A stretch of 64,000 nt of DNA. Source: Limnoglobus roseus. Its GTDB lineage: Bacteria > Planctomycetota > Planctomycetia > Gemmatales > Gemmataceae. A program made the translations under genes and the position numbers. Below are positions 41,334 through 48,676 of the stretch, one piece after another; positions within the stretch are counted from its first letter, which is position 1; each line of letters starts with the position of its first letter. The notes under the pieces were generated by a model. That model saw only the letters and a list, made by a program, of their open reading frames with translations, searched no databases and had not been told where the DNA came from. The DNA lies in assembly GCF_008254045.1 (NCBI RefSeq), contig NZ_CP042425.1, positions 9,252,163 through 9,316,162 of the forward strand. The letters run 5' to 3'.

Positions 41334-42545
41334 ATGAATCTTGTTGAACCGAACGCGACCGTGGCTGTTTCGTTGGAAACTCTTGAGTCTAAGCCCGTCC
41401 GGCCGACCAAGTCTGCCCGTCGGCCACTCGGCAAACGGGTTCTGCACCTGATCCGCCGCGGGCACCTGTACCTGGGCCTGTTCCTGTTCCCGTGGGCCGT
41501 GCTGTACGGCGTGACGGCGTTCCTGTTCAACCACCCGACCGCCTTCAGTAATCGCGAGCAGGCCGCCTCGAAGACTTACGGCCGCGAGGCCGTCAGCGGC
41601 ACCCCGGCCGAGCAATGGCCGACCGCCAATGAACAGGCCGAGCAGGTGGTGAAACTGCTGAACGCCAAACAGTCGCCGGCCACGCCGTACCAACTCGCCG
41701 GGGACGCGAAGTTCACGCGGGAACTCGCGTTCGCCACCATCAAGGCCGACGGGCAGAACTTGAACCTGTTGCTCGACGTGAAGGCCGGCACCGGCACGAT
41801 CACGAGTCGGGCCGCCCAACCGGAACAACCCCGCAAAGAAGTGGAACGTGCCCCGTTCGCGGTCGGCCGGCAGAACAATGAGGTGGCCGGCCGTGGGCGT
41901 GGTGGCCCCGGCGGTGGCGGCGGTGAAGGCCGCGGTGGCCCCGGCGGTGGCGGCGGTGAAGGCCGCGGTGGCCCCGGTGGAGGCGGTGGCCCTGGTGGCG
42001 GTCGTGGTGGGCAGGGTGGCGGCCGCGGCGGTGAAGGCCGCGGTGGCGAAAGCCGTGGCGGCCGCGAGGGGGGTGAGGAAGGCATCAAGCTCGACAACCC
42101 GGCGCACGAACGGCTGAAGGCGTCGGTCCCCGTCATCCTCGAACGCAACGGCTTCCCCGGCGGCGAAGTCACGGTCACGTCGGTCCCCGAAGTTTCCTTC
42201 CCGATCGAGGCTGACGGCAAAGTCTGGACGGCGACGTACAACCCGCTGACCGGTGCCGTCAGCGGCAAGCTGTCCGACGGCGACGACAAACCGGAGGTCG
42301 GCTGGCGGCGGTTCCTGACGCGGTTGCACACGACGCACGGCTACCCCGCCGACACGAACGCCAAGTGGTTCTGGGCGGTGATCGTGGACGTGATGGCCTT
42401 CGTGATGTGCTTCTGGGGCGTGTCCGGCCTGCTCATGTGGTGGCAACTGAAGGCCACGCGCAAGGCTGGCGTCGTGTTCCTGTTGCTGAGCGCTGTCGCC
42501 GCAACGGCCCTCGGCTTCGCGATGCACGCCGCGATGACGGGCTGA
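41334..42545 (+). CDS. PepSY-type membrane protein with Gly/Arg-rich insertion
   Basis: A 403-residue inner-membrane protein of the PepSY-associated TM type often found with iron-siderophore uptake. The first helix is in RRGHLYLGLFLFPWAVLYGVTAFLFNHP, the classic family start. The periplasmic part has two PepSY-like units: about residues 90-165 (QAEQVVKLLNAK...) and 260-330 (VTVTSVPEVSFPIEADGKVW). They are separated by a Gly/Arg-rich stretch at about 187-245. The end is RFLTRLHTTHGYP, WFWAVIVDVMAFVMCFWGVSG and a last helix. The closing LHTTHG and helix motifs carry His as in haem- or iron-linked members. It follows a terminator, so it may have its own promoter. Confidence 0.82.
   Translation: MNLVEPNATVAVSLETLESKPVRPTKSARRPLGKRVLHLIRRGHLYLGLFLFPWAVLYGVTAFLFNHPTAFSNREQAASKTYGREAVSGTPAEQWPTANEQAEQVVKLLNAKQSPATPYQLAGDAKFTRELAFATIKADGQNLNLLLDVKAGTGTITSRAAQPEQPRKEVERAPFAVGRQNNEVAGRGRGGPGGGGGEGRGGPGGGGGEGRGGPGGGGGPGGGRGGQGGGRGGEGRGGESRGGREGGEEGIKLDNPAHERLKASVPVILERNGFPGGEVTVTSVPEVSFPIEADGKVWTATYNPLTGAVSGKLSDGDDKPEVGWRRFLTRLHTTHGYPADTNAKWFWAVIVDVMAFVMCFWGVSGLLMWWQLKATRKAGVVFLLLSAVAATALGFAMHAAMTG
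41901..41966 (+). repeat. Two perfect 33-bp tandem repeats in the PepSY gene
   Basis: Bases 41901-41933 and 41934-41966 are identical, with a partial third copy from 41967. Each unit encodes the 11 residues GGPGGGGGEGR. The copy number is a multiple of three, so length change would keep the frame. Confidence 0.92.
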
Positions 42546-42608
42546 CGCATCAGCGGTTGACTTGGCCGGAGGGCATTCCCTCTCTGGCCAGGTCAACCGC
42601 TCGGCTCG

Positions 42609-44438
42609 TTACTTCGCCTCTCGCACGTTGAATTCCAGCTTCCACCGCTGCTTGCCGTCGCGGCTGTGGCACCAGATTTCGAGTTGGCCGACTTCCGTCA
42701 CCTTGCTGTGCAAGTGGACCGGCACCACCGCCCGGCCCTTGCCGTCGAGCGTCACCCGCATCGGCGTCAGTTCGTCGATTTGCTCCTCCCACTCCTCGAC
42801 CAACGTACCGGCTGCGTCCTCGCGGCGGATCGTCGAACCCAGGAAGCGGAACTCCGCCTCCTCGCCGACGACGAGGCCGAACTCCTGCTTCGGCAGGTCC
42901 GCTTCTGTGCCTTCCTCCATGCCGAACGGGGCGACGCACAGGGCCTTGATTGGCGGGGCCAACCCCGGCACGGCCGGGGCTGCCGTCTCGACACCGATGT
43001 AGTACGATCGAGCGGTGCCACCACGAATGCGGATGCCCTTGCCGCGGCGGACGAGGCCGTAGTACGCCGCCCCCTTCGCCACCGCCTGATCGAGGTCCGC
43101 CCCGGCCAGCGTGCGGACCGGCTCGGCCTTCGCCGACTTCGCCCACCCGTTCAGAACGTGCATCAGGCGATCCCGCAGGGCATCGGACTTGAAGACGCCG
43201 CCGTTGAACAGAACGGCCGTCGGCAGCGCGACCGCGTCGCCCTTCTTTTTCTTCCCCGGCTTCTCGCGATTGGCCAGGGCTTCCGACTGCCGGTGCAGGA
43301 AGTGGGCGAGATGCCGCGTGATGCCGGCGTCGGCGACGTAGGGCAGGCCGAGTTCCTGTAAGCCTGCGTTGCGGGCGCGGGCCGGTTCGGCGTCCTTCGC
43401 GCACTCGGGCAGGAAGCCATCGAGCAGAATCTTCTCCACGTCGGCCCGCGGCAGGTCGTATTTGATCGAGCCGCCGATGACGGAACGACCTTTGCCGAGG
43501 ACCGTCACCGGGGCCGATTGTTTCGTCGCGTCGGACAGGAGTTGTTCCTTCGCGCTGCGACAGCCGTAGGTGAGTTGCAACATCTGGTTGGCGTCGAGCT
43601 TCGTCCCTTGCTTGGCCAACGCCGCGGCCGCGATGTGGCCGAGCGCGAGGTCCATGTTGTCACCGCCGAGCAACAGGTGATCGCCGACCGCGAGGCGGGT
43701 GAGCGAGAGGTTGCCGCCTTCCTCGCCGACTTCAATGAGCGTGAAGTCGGTCGTGCCGCCGCCCACGTCGGCGACGAGGATGAGGTCGCTGACCTGCACG
43801 TCCTTCCGCCAGTTGTCGCCGAGGGAATCGAGCCACGAGTAGAACGCCGCCTGCGGTTCTTCGAGCAGCGTCAGGTGTTCGAAGCCGGCCGCTTTTGCCG
43901 CTTCCACCGTGAGGTCGCGGGCCATCGCGTCGAACGACGCCGGCACGGTCAGCACGATCTCTTGCAGTTCCAGCCGGTGGTCCGGCACCTTCGCCATCGT
44001 CGCGTTCCAGGCTTCCGCAAGGTGCTTCAGGTAGCGGGTACTCGCCTCCAGCGGCGACACCTTGCGGCCGTTCTCCGGCGCGCGGAACGGCAGGATCGGT
44101 GACTTGCGATCGACACCCGAGTGCCCGAGCCACGACTTCGCGGACGCCACCAATCGCGTCGGCACTTGCGAGCCGAAGTTGCGGGCGAACTCGCCGACAC
44201 AGTAATCCCGCCCCGCGTCCCACGGCAACTTCATCGCGCCGGCCGGCTGTTCGCCCTCGCCCGGTAGGTACAAGAACGACGGCAGCAGCGGCCGGTCCTC
44301 GACCACGCCTTGATTCACGACCTGCGGGATGGCGAAGCCCTTCACCTTCGCCCCGTCGCCCGCGCCGGTATCGACGTAGGCGAGGGCAGAGTTGGTGGTG
44401 CCAAGGTCGATGCCGACGACGAATCGCGATGCACTCAT
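42609..44438 (-). CDS. Hsp70-family chaperone-like protein
   Basis: A 609-residue Hsp70-like protein, shorter than DnaK and with a divergent C-terminus. The ATPase motifs are FVVGIDLGTTNSALAYVDTG, LTVPASFDAMARDLTVEAAKAAGF (Hsp70 connect region), LILVADVGGGTTDFTLIEV and the late AVLFNGGVFKS. A conventional substrate-binding lid is not evident; the last 100 or so residues form a beta-rich part (FRFLGSTIRREDAAGTLVEEW). Such proteins occur beside DUF3731 in planctomycetes, but that partner is absent here. It is divergent from the SPFH gene. Confidence 0.88.
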   Translation of the reverse strand: MSASRFVVGIDLGTTNSALAYVDTGAGDGAKVKGFAIPQVVNQGVVEDRPLLPSFLYLPGEGEQPAGAMKLPWDAGRDYCVGEFARNFGSQVPTRLVASAKSWLGHSGVDRKSPILPFRAPENGRKVSPLEASTRYLKHLAEAWNATMAKVPDHRLELQEIVLTVPASFDAMARDLTVEAAKAAGFEHLTLLEEPQAAFYSWLDSLGDNWRKDVQVSDLILVADVGGGTTDFTLIEVGEEGGNLSLTRLAVGDHLLLGGDNMDLALGHIAAAALAKQGTKLDANQMLQLTYGCRSAKEQLLSDATKQSAPVTVLGKGRSVIGGSIKYDLPRADVEKILLDGFLPECAKDAEPARARNAGLQELGLPYVADAGITRHLAHFLHRQSEALANREKPGKKKKGDAVALPTAVLFNGGVFKSDALRDRLMHVLNGWAKSAKAEPVRTLAGADLDQAVAKGAAYYGLVRRGKGIRIRGGTARSYYIGVETAAPAVPGLAPPIKALCVAPFGMEEGTEADLPKQEFGLVVGEEAEFRFLGSTIRREDAAGTLVEEWEEQIDELTPMRVTLDGKGRAVVPVHLHSKVTEVGQLEIWCHSRDGKQRWKLEFNVREAK

Positions 44439-44538
44439 GGGGCAATATCTCGTGCGACCGGAAATGAGAGCGTTCGCGACATTCTACACGAATCCGTTGA
44501 TTTTGCTGAAACCGCGGGGCCTGTTCGGCGAAATACTG

Positions 44539-44570
44539 TTGACTGAACCGATAACAAAATGATATCATTT
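44539..44570 (+). promoter_or_regulatory. Promoter with overlapping 14-bp palindrome upstream of the SPFH gene
   Basis: TTGACT at 44539-44544 and TATCAT at 44563-44568 are 18 nt apart, in an AT-rich stretch that stands out from the high-GC surroundings. AAATGATATCATTT at 44557-44570 is a perfect palindrome covering the -10, so a repressor bound there would block transcription. The start of the SPFH gene is 31 nt downstream. Confidence 0.6.
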
Positions 44571-44601
44571 CAATATCGGACAGTTTCTACGGGAGATGGC
44601 C

Positions 44602-45537
44602 ATGCAAGAGCGCGAACTGAAACTGCTGCCGGGGTGGGTCGGCGTGTTGGGGGTGCTGTCCGCCTTCGGCTTGATCGTCTTGCTCATTGTCGTCGCGGCG
44701 GTGACGGAACTCCCGTGGCTGGCGTTCGTCGTCGGCATCCTGTCCGTGGCGTGGCTCTTTCTGCCGTTCGGGTTCATCGTCAACGGGCCGAATCAAGCCC
44801 GCGTGGTGCAGCTGTTCGGCAACTACGTCGGCACCGTGCGGGAACCCGGCTTCTACTACGGCATCCCGTTCTACTGGCGGACCCGCGTGAGCCTTCGCAC
44901 CCGCATCTTCGAGACGGGCATCGACAAGAAGGACGAGGTGAAGGACGCGACGGGCAAGGTGATCGTCCCGTCGTCGGTCGCCCGCCGGCCGCTCAAGGTG
45001 AACGACAAGGACGGCACGCCGATCGACATCGCGGCCGTCGTGGTGTGGAAGGTCGTCAACCCGACAGACGCGATCTTCCAGGTGGACAACTACGAATCGT
45101 TCGTCCACACGCAGGCCGACAGTGCCCTGCGGAACCTGGCCAGCCAGTACAGTTACGACGCCCCGGAGACGGACGTGCATTCGCTCCGCGGGCACATCAC
45201 CGAGGTCGCGACCCAACTGCGGCAGGAACTGCAAGACCGCATGAACCAAGCCGGCGTGGAAGTGCAGGAGGCCCGCATCAGCTACCTGGCCTACGCCCCG
45301 GAGATTGCGGCGGCGATGCTGCAACGCCAGCAAGCGGGGGCGATCATCGCGGCCCGCGCCCGAATCGTCGAGGGGGCCGTCGGCATGGTCGAGCACGCCC
45401 TGGAGATGCTGAAGGACAAGGGCGTGATCGAGTTCGACCCAGAGCGGAAGGCGGCGATGGTCAGCAACCTCCTCGTCGTCCTCTGCGGCCACTCCGTCCC
45501 GCAGCCGGTGCTGAACACCGGGACGCTTTACAACTAA
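44602..45537 (+). CDS. SPFH/band-7 membrane protein
   Basis: A 311-residue protein. Two hydrophobic segments lie at about residues 9-33 and 38-55 (LPGWVGVLGVLSAFGLIVLL; FVVGILSVAWLFLPFGFIV). The SPFH domain follows: VNGPNQARVVQLFGNYVGTVREPG, FYYGIPFYWRTRVSLRTR, GTPIDIAAVVVWKV and RQELQDRMNQAGVEVQEARISY. The C-terminus is helical (AAAMLQRQQAGAIIAARARIVEGAVGM). Such proteins form membrane oligomers. GGGAG at 44591-44595 has the right spacing for the ATG at 44602 but not for the ATG at 44596, which fixes the start. The next gene is separated by a terminator hairpin. Confidence 0.9.
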   Translation: MQERELKLLPGWVGVLGVLSAFGLIVLLIVVAAVTELPWLAFVVGILSVAWLFLPFGFIVNGPNQARVVQLFGNYVGTVREPGFYYGIPFYWRTRVSLRTRIFETGIDKKDEVKDATGKVIVPSSVARRPLKVNDKDGTPIDIAAVVVWKVVNPTDAIFQVDNYESFVHTQADSALRNLASQYSYDAPETDVHSLRGHITEVATQLRQELQDRMNQAGVEVQEARISYLAYAPEIAAAMLQRQQAGAIIAARARIVEGAVGMVEHALEMLKDKGVIEFDPERKAAMVSNLLVVLCGHSVPQPVLNTGTLYN

Positions 45538-45544
45538 CTCCTCC

Positions 45545-45572
45545 GCCCGCGGACGTTCGTCCGCGGGCTTTT
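45545..45572 (+). terminator. Intrinsic terminator after the SPFH gene
   Basis: The stem GCCCGCGGACG (45545-45555) pairs perfectly with CGTCCGCGGGC (45558-45568) around a 2-nt loop, then TTTT. It lies 10 nt before the ribbon-helix-helix gene, so that gene is either expressed by read-through or from its own signal. Confidence 0.75.
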
Positions 45573-45582
45573 GGATTTTGCG

Positions 45583-45771
45583 ATGCCACGGAAAGCGTTC
45601 CTCTTGCGGATCGACGAAAGCGTCCTCGCGGCCGTCCAACGATGGGCCGACGAGGACTTGCGCAGCCTGAACGGGCAGATCGAGTTCCTGCTGCGGCAAG
45701 CCTTGCAGCGCCGCGGCGTGAAGCTGAAAGAGAAGGAGGATGACAAGACGGACGGAATCGAAGATAAATGA
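45583..45771 (+). CDS. Arc-type ribbon-helix-helix DNA-binding protein
   Basis: A 62-residue protein. The strand KAFLLRIDESVL is followed by the helix pair LAAVQRWADEDLRSLNGQIEFLLRQALQRRG, the layout of Arc/MetJ-like regulators: a short beta strand for the DNA groove and two helices for dimerisation. The tail is charged (KLKEKEDDKTDG). The SPFH-RHH neighbour pair is one that I recall from other phyla, but I could not check. It may bind the palindrome upstream of the SPFH gene. The next gene begins three bases after this stop. Confidence 0.82.
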   Translation: MPRKAFLLRIDESVLAAVQRWADEDLRSLNGQIEFLLRQALQRRGVKLKEKEDDKTDGIEDK

Positions 45772-45774
45772 GGA

Positions 45775-46920
45775 ATGGCCCTGAACCCCAACGAGCAAGC
45801 CTTCTTCCGGGCGATGGAGGCGGTTCACACGGACGACACGCCGCGGTTGGTCTACGCCGATTGGCTCGAAGAGCGCGGCGACGTGGACCGGGCGACATTC
45901 ATCCGGTTACAGATCGAAGCGAGCCGATGCGGCTCCGATCCCGGACGGAAGCACCTTCTTGAAAAGCAGGCGGATCAGCTCCTGCGCAAACACTACCGCA
46001 GGTGGACGGCCGGCCTTCCCGAGTGGGCCATGCAAGGTTGGGAGAAGAAGAAATGGCATTTCACTCGCGGCTTCCCAGACGTCGAGTGGCAGACAGGCCG
46101 ACAGTTCCTCGGCGACGCGGGGATGCTTCGTGAGCGGATGCCTTTGGGACAAATCTGGTTCACGTCGCTCGGCCGAACGGCCCCGCGGGTGTTCACCAGC
46201 GAGCACTTCGGCGCGCTGCGGCTCGTTCACCTGTGCGGCACCCGCCTCGTCGACGGCGACGTTGCCGTCCTCGCTGCCAGTCCCCAAGCCCGACAGTTGA
46301 TCGTCCTGTGGCTGAGCCGCCGGTGGACGTCCACGCCCGCACAGGCGAACCGGCTGACGGACACAGCGGCCGCAGCCCTGGCACGGTCGCCGAACCTTCC
46401 GGCTCTCAAATTTTTGAGTCTCGCGAGCTATCGCACCGTTACGGTGGCGGGCCTACGGACGATCATTGAATCGAAGCGACTGGCGAATCTCCAGACGCTG
46501 GAGTTAGAAGGTGGCTCCCAGTGCCCCGGGAGCCCCGACCTGGGTACGGCGTTCGCCTCTAAGCGGTGCCAACTTCGGAATCTCCGTTCGTTGAACTTGT
46601 CCCGTCGCAAGCTGGGCGACGAGGGCGTGATCGCCCTCGCGAAGTCGCCGCACTTTCAGCACCTGGAATCGCTCGACATCAGCGACAATGGCCTGACCGA
46701 TGCGGCAGTCGTCGCCCTGGTGCGCAGCCCCGGTCTAAGGTCGCTCCGCCGACTGACGATCAACGGTGATTCCAGGCTGACAGACGTGTCGGCCCACGCC
46801 ATCCTCGCCGACGGCCGCGATTGGGACCACGTGAAGATCGACTCGCACCGGATGTCCGTGCCGATGTCACAGGCGATCCGCTTCAAGCTCGGCCCGGCGT
46901 CGCCGCAGGAAATGCGTTGA
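45775..46920 (+). CDS. TIGR02996-domain leucine-rich repeat protein
   Basis: A 381-residue protein. Residues about 1-55 are the TIGR02996 domain (EQAFFRAMEAVHTDDTPRLV, then YADWLEERGDVDRATFIRLQ), a Gemmata-type repeat-companion domain. The rest holds degenerate leucine-rich repeats: FGALRLVHLCGTRLVDGDVA, LPALKFLSLASYRTVTVAGL, LRNLRSLNLSRRKLGDEGVI, LESLDISDNGLTDAAVVALV. It is three bases after the ribbon-helix-helix gene and probably translated from the same message. The function is unknown. Confidence 0.82.
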   Translation: MALNPNEQAFFRAMEAVHTDDTPRLVYADWLEERGDVDRATFIRLQIEASRCGSDPGRKHLLEKQADQLLRKHYRRWTAGLPEWAMQGWEKKKWHFTRGFPDVEWQTGRQFLGDAGMLRERMPLGQIWFTSLGRTAPRVFTSEHFGALRLVHLCGTRLVDGDVAVLAASPQARQLIVLWLSRRWTSTPAQANRLTDTAAAALARSPNLPALKFLSLASYRTVTVAGLRTIIESKRLANLQTLELEGGSQCPGSPDLGTAFASKRCQLRNLRSLNLSRRKLGDEGVIALAKSPHFQHLESLDISDNGLTDAAVVALVRSPGLRSLRRLTINGDSRLTDVSAHAILADGRDWDHVKIDSHRMSVPMSQAIRFKLGPASPQEMR

Positions 46921-46953
46921 GTTTCGAGGCACGCCTTCCAAAATGAGCGCACC

Positions 46954-48057
46954 ATGAAAATCACCCGCATCTCCGCCTATCGCGTCGAACTGCCACTGCA
47001 CGAGGGCAGCTACAAGTGGTCCGGCGGCAAGTCGGTCACGGTCTTCGACAGCACGATCGTCGCCGTCGAGACGGACGCCGGCATTACCGGGCACGGCGAA
47101 GTCTGCCCGCTCGGGCCGTTCTACCTGCCGGCCTACGCGAACGGCGTGCGGGCCGGGATTGCGGAACTCGGGCCGCACCTGCTCGGCGAAGACCCGACGC
47201 AGTTGGGCAAACTCAACCGCACGATGGACGCGGCCCTGCTCGGCCACCCCTACGTGAAGTCCGGCCTCGACATGGCCTGCTGGGACATTCTCGGCCAGAC
47301 AACCGGGCAGCCGGTGTGCGTGCTGCTCGGCGGGCGGTACGGCGACGACGTGCCGCTGTACCGGGCGATTTCGCAGGAAGCTCCGGACGCGATGGCCGGC
47401 CGCGTCGCAGGGTATCGGGCCGAAGGCTACCGGCGGTTCCAGTTGAAGGTCGGCGGCGACCCGGACGTGGACATCGCCCGCATTCGCGCGGTGTCGGCGG
47501 TGCTGCACCCCGGCGACCGCCTCGTGGCCGACGCCAACACCGGCTGGCTGATGCACGAGGCGATGCGCGTGGTACGGGCTGTCCGCGACGTGGACGTGTA
47601 CATCGAACAGCCGTGCCGCACGTATGACGAGTGCCTGTCGGTTCGGCGGCACACCGACCACCCGTTCGTCATGGACGAGAACATCGACTCGCTGGAAATG
47701 CTACTCCGCGGGCATGCCGATCAAGCGTTCGACGTGGTGAACCTGAAGATCAGCAAGCTCGGCGGGCTGACGAAGATCAAGCAGGCCCGCGACCTGTGCG
47801 TAGCCCTCGGCGTGGCGATGACGCTCGAAGACAGTTGGGGCGGCGACATCGTGACGGCCGCCATCGCGCACGTCGCACACAGCACGCCGCCGGAATTGCT
47901 GTTCTCGACGACCGACTTCAACAGCTACGTCACCGTCAGCACGGCCGACGGTGCCCCGCAGCGGGTGAACGGCCGCATGGCGGCTTCGACGGCACCGGGG
48001 TTGGGGGTTCGGCCGCGGATGGACGTGCTCGGCGGCCCGGTGGTCGTGGTCGAATAA
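46954..48057 (+). CDS. Mandelate racemase/muconate lactonizing enzyme family (enolase superfamily)
   Basis: A 367-residue acid-sugar or amino-acid dehydratase/racemase-like enzyme. The capping domain starts KITRISAYRVELPLHEGSYK. The barrel has the acid/base Lys in RRFQLKVGGDPDVD, metal ligands in VADANTGWL, YIEQPCR and VMDENID, and the second catalytic Lys in NLKISKLGG. EDSWGGDIVTAAIAH and a late Ser/Thr-rich loop resemble cis-3-hydroxy-L-proline dehydratase. The substrate cannot be fixed. It starts 33 nt after the TIGR02996 gene. Confidence 0.88.
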   Translation: MKITRISAYRVELPLHEGSYKWSGGKSVTVFDSTIVAVETDAGITGHGEVCPLGPFYLPAYANGVRAGIAELGPHLLGEDPTQLGKLNRTMDAALLGHPYVKSGLDMACWDILGQTTGQPVCVLLGGRYGDDVPLYRAISQEAPDAMAGRVAGYRAEGYRRFQLKVGGDPDVDIARIRAVSAVLHPGDRLVADANTGWLMHEAMRVVRAVRDVDVYIEQPCRTYDECLSVRRHTDHPFVMDENIDSLEMLLRGHADQAFDVVNLKISKLGGLTKIKQARDLCVALGVAMTLEDSWGGDIVTAAIAHVAHSTPPELLFSTTDFNSYVTVSTADGAPQRVNGRMAASTAPGLGVRPRMDVLGGPVVVVE

Positions 48058-48109
48058 CGGCGGCCCGTATACTGAAACCGTCCGAGATCGCGTAACCCCC
48101 GGGTTCATC

Positions 48110-48568
48110 ATGGGCCTGTTCGGATCGAGTTCCCCTGCACCGGCCGAGGCGTACTTCTCGCCCGGGATGGCGTGTTTGCAACAGATCGTTCACCGCTTTG
48201 TGAGCGTCCGGAAGACGGTCGATGTCTGCGTTTTCACGATCACTGACGACCGCATCGCCTCCGCCATCCTCGCCGCCCACCGCCGCAAGGTGGCCCTCCG
48301 CATCATCACCGACAACGACAAGGCGTTCGACCTCGGGTCCGACATCGCCCGGTTTCAGGACGCCGGTATCGCCGTCAAGATCGACCGGACGCCGGCCCAC
48401 ATGCACCACAAGTTCGCCATCTTTGACCGGGCACGCCTCGTCAACGGCAGTTACAATTGGACCCGGTCGGCCACCGACGTGAACGCCGAGAACATCATCG
48501 ACACCGGCGACCCGGCGCTCGTGACCGCGTTCGCCGCCGAGTTCGAGCGACTGTGGAAGAGTTTGTGA
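48110..48568 (+). CDS. Small phospholipase-D-like protein with one HKD motif
   Basis: A 152-residue protein with a single PLD-type domain: VSVRKTVDVCVFTITDD, AAHRRKVALRIITDND, a catalytic MHHKFAIFDRARLVNG and SYNWTRSATDVNAENI. The HxK(x)4D motif is HHKFAIFD at about 103-110. One domain of this size resembles Nuc/Zucchini-type nucleases or cardiolipin hydrolases that dimerise to make the active site. The start MGLFGSSSPAP is short and lacks a signal peptide. It is followed after 8 nt by an inverted repeat. Confidence 0.85.
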   Translation: MGLFGSSSPAPAEAYFSPGMACLQQIVHRFVSVRKTVDVCVFTITDDRIASAILAAHRRKVALRIITDNDKAFDLGSDIARFQDAGIAVKIDRTPAHMHHKFAIFDRARLVNGSYNWTRSATDVNAENIIDTGDPALVTAFAAEFERLWKSL

Positions 48569-48576
48569 CTTTGACG

Positions 48577-48654
48577 GCGAGCGGCCCGGCGTAAGCGGGC
48601 CGTGTCTTGATCGCTCACCCACCAGACACGGTCCGCTTACGCCGGGCCGCTCGC
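48577..48654. repeat. 31-bp inverted repeat, copy 2 of a dispersed pair
   Basis: Arms at 48577-48607 and 48624-48654 match with one mismatch around a 16-nt spacer. The sequence begins GCGAGCGGCCCGGCGTAAGC and closely copies the element at 30776-30847, differing by a few bases and in the loop. It lies between the PLD-like gene and the secreted propeller gene. Confidence 0.92.
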
Positions 48655-48676
48655 CAAATCTCTTCTCGGAGTTCGC

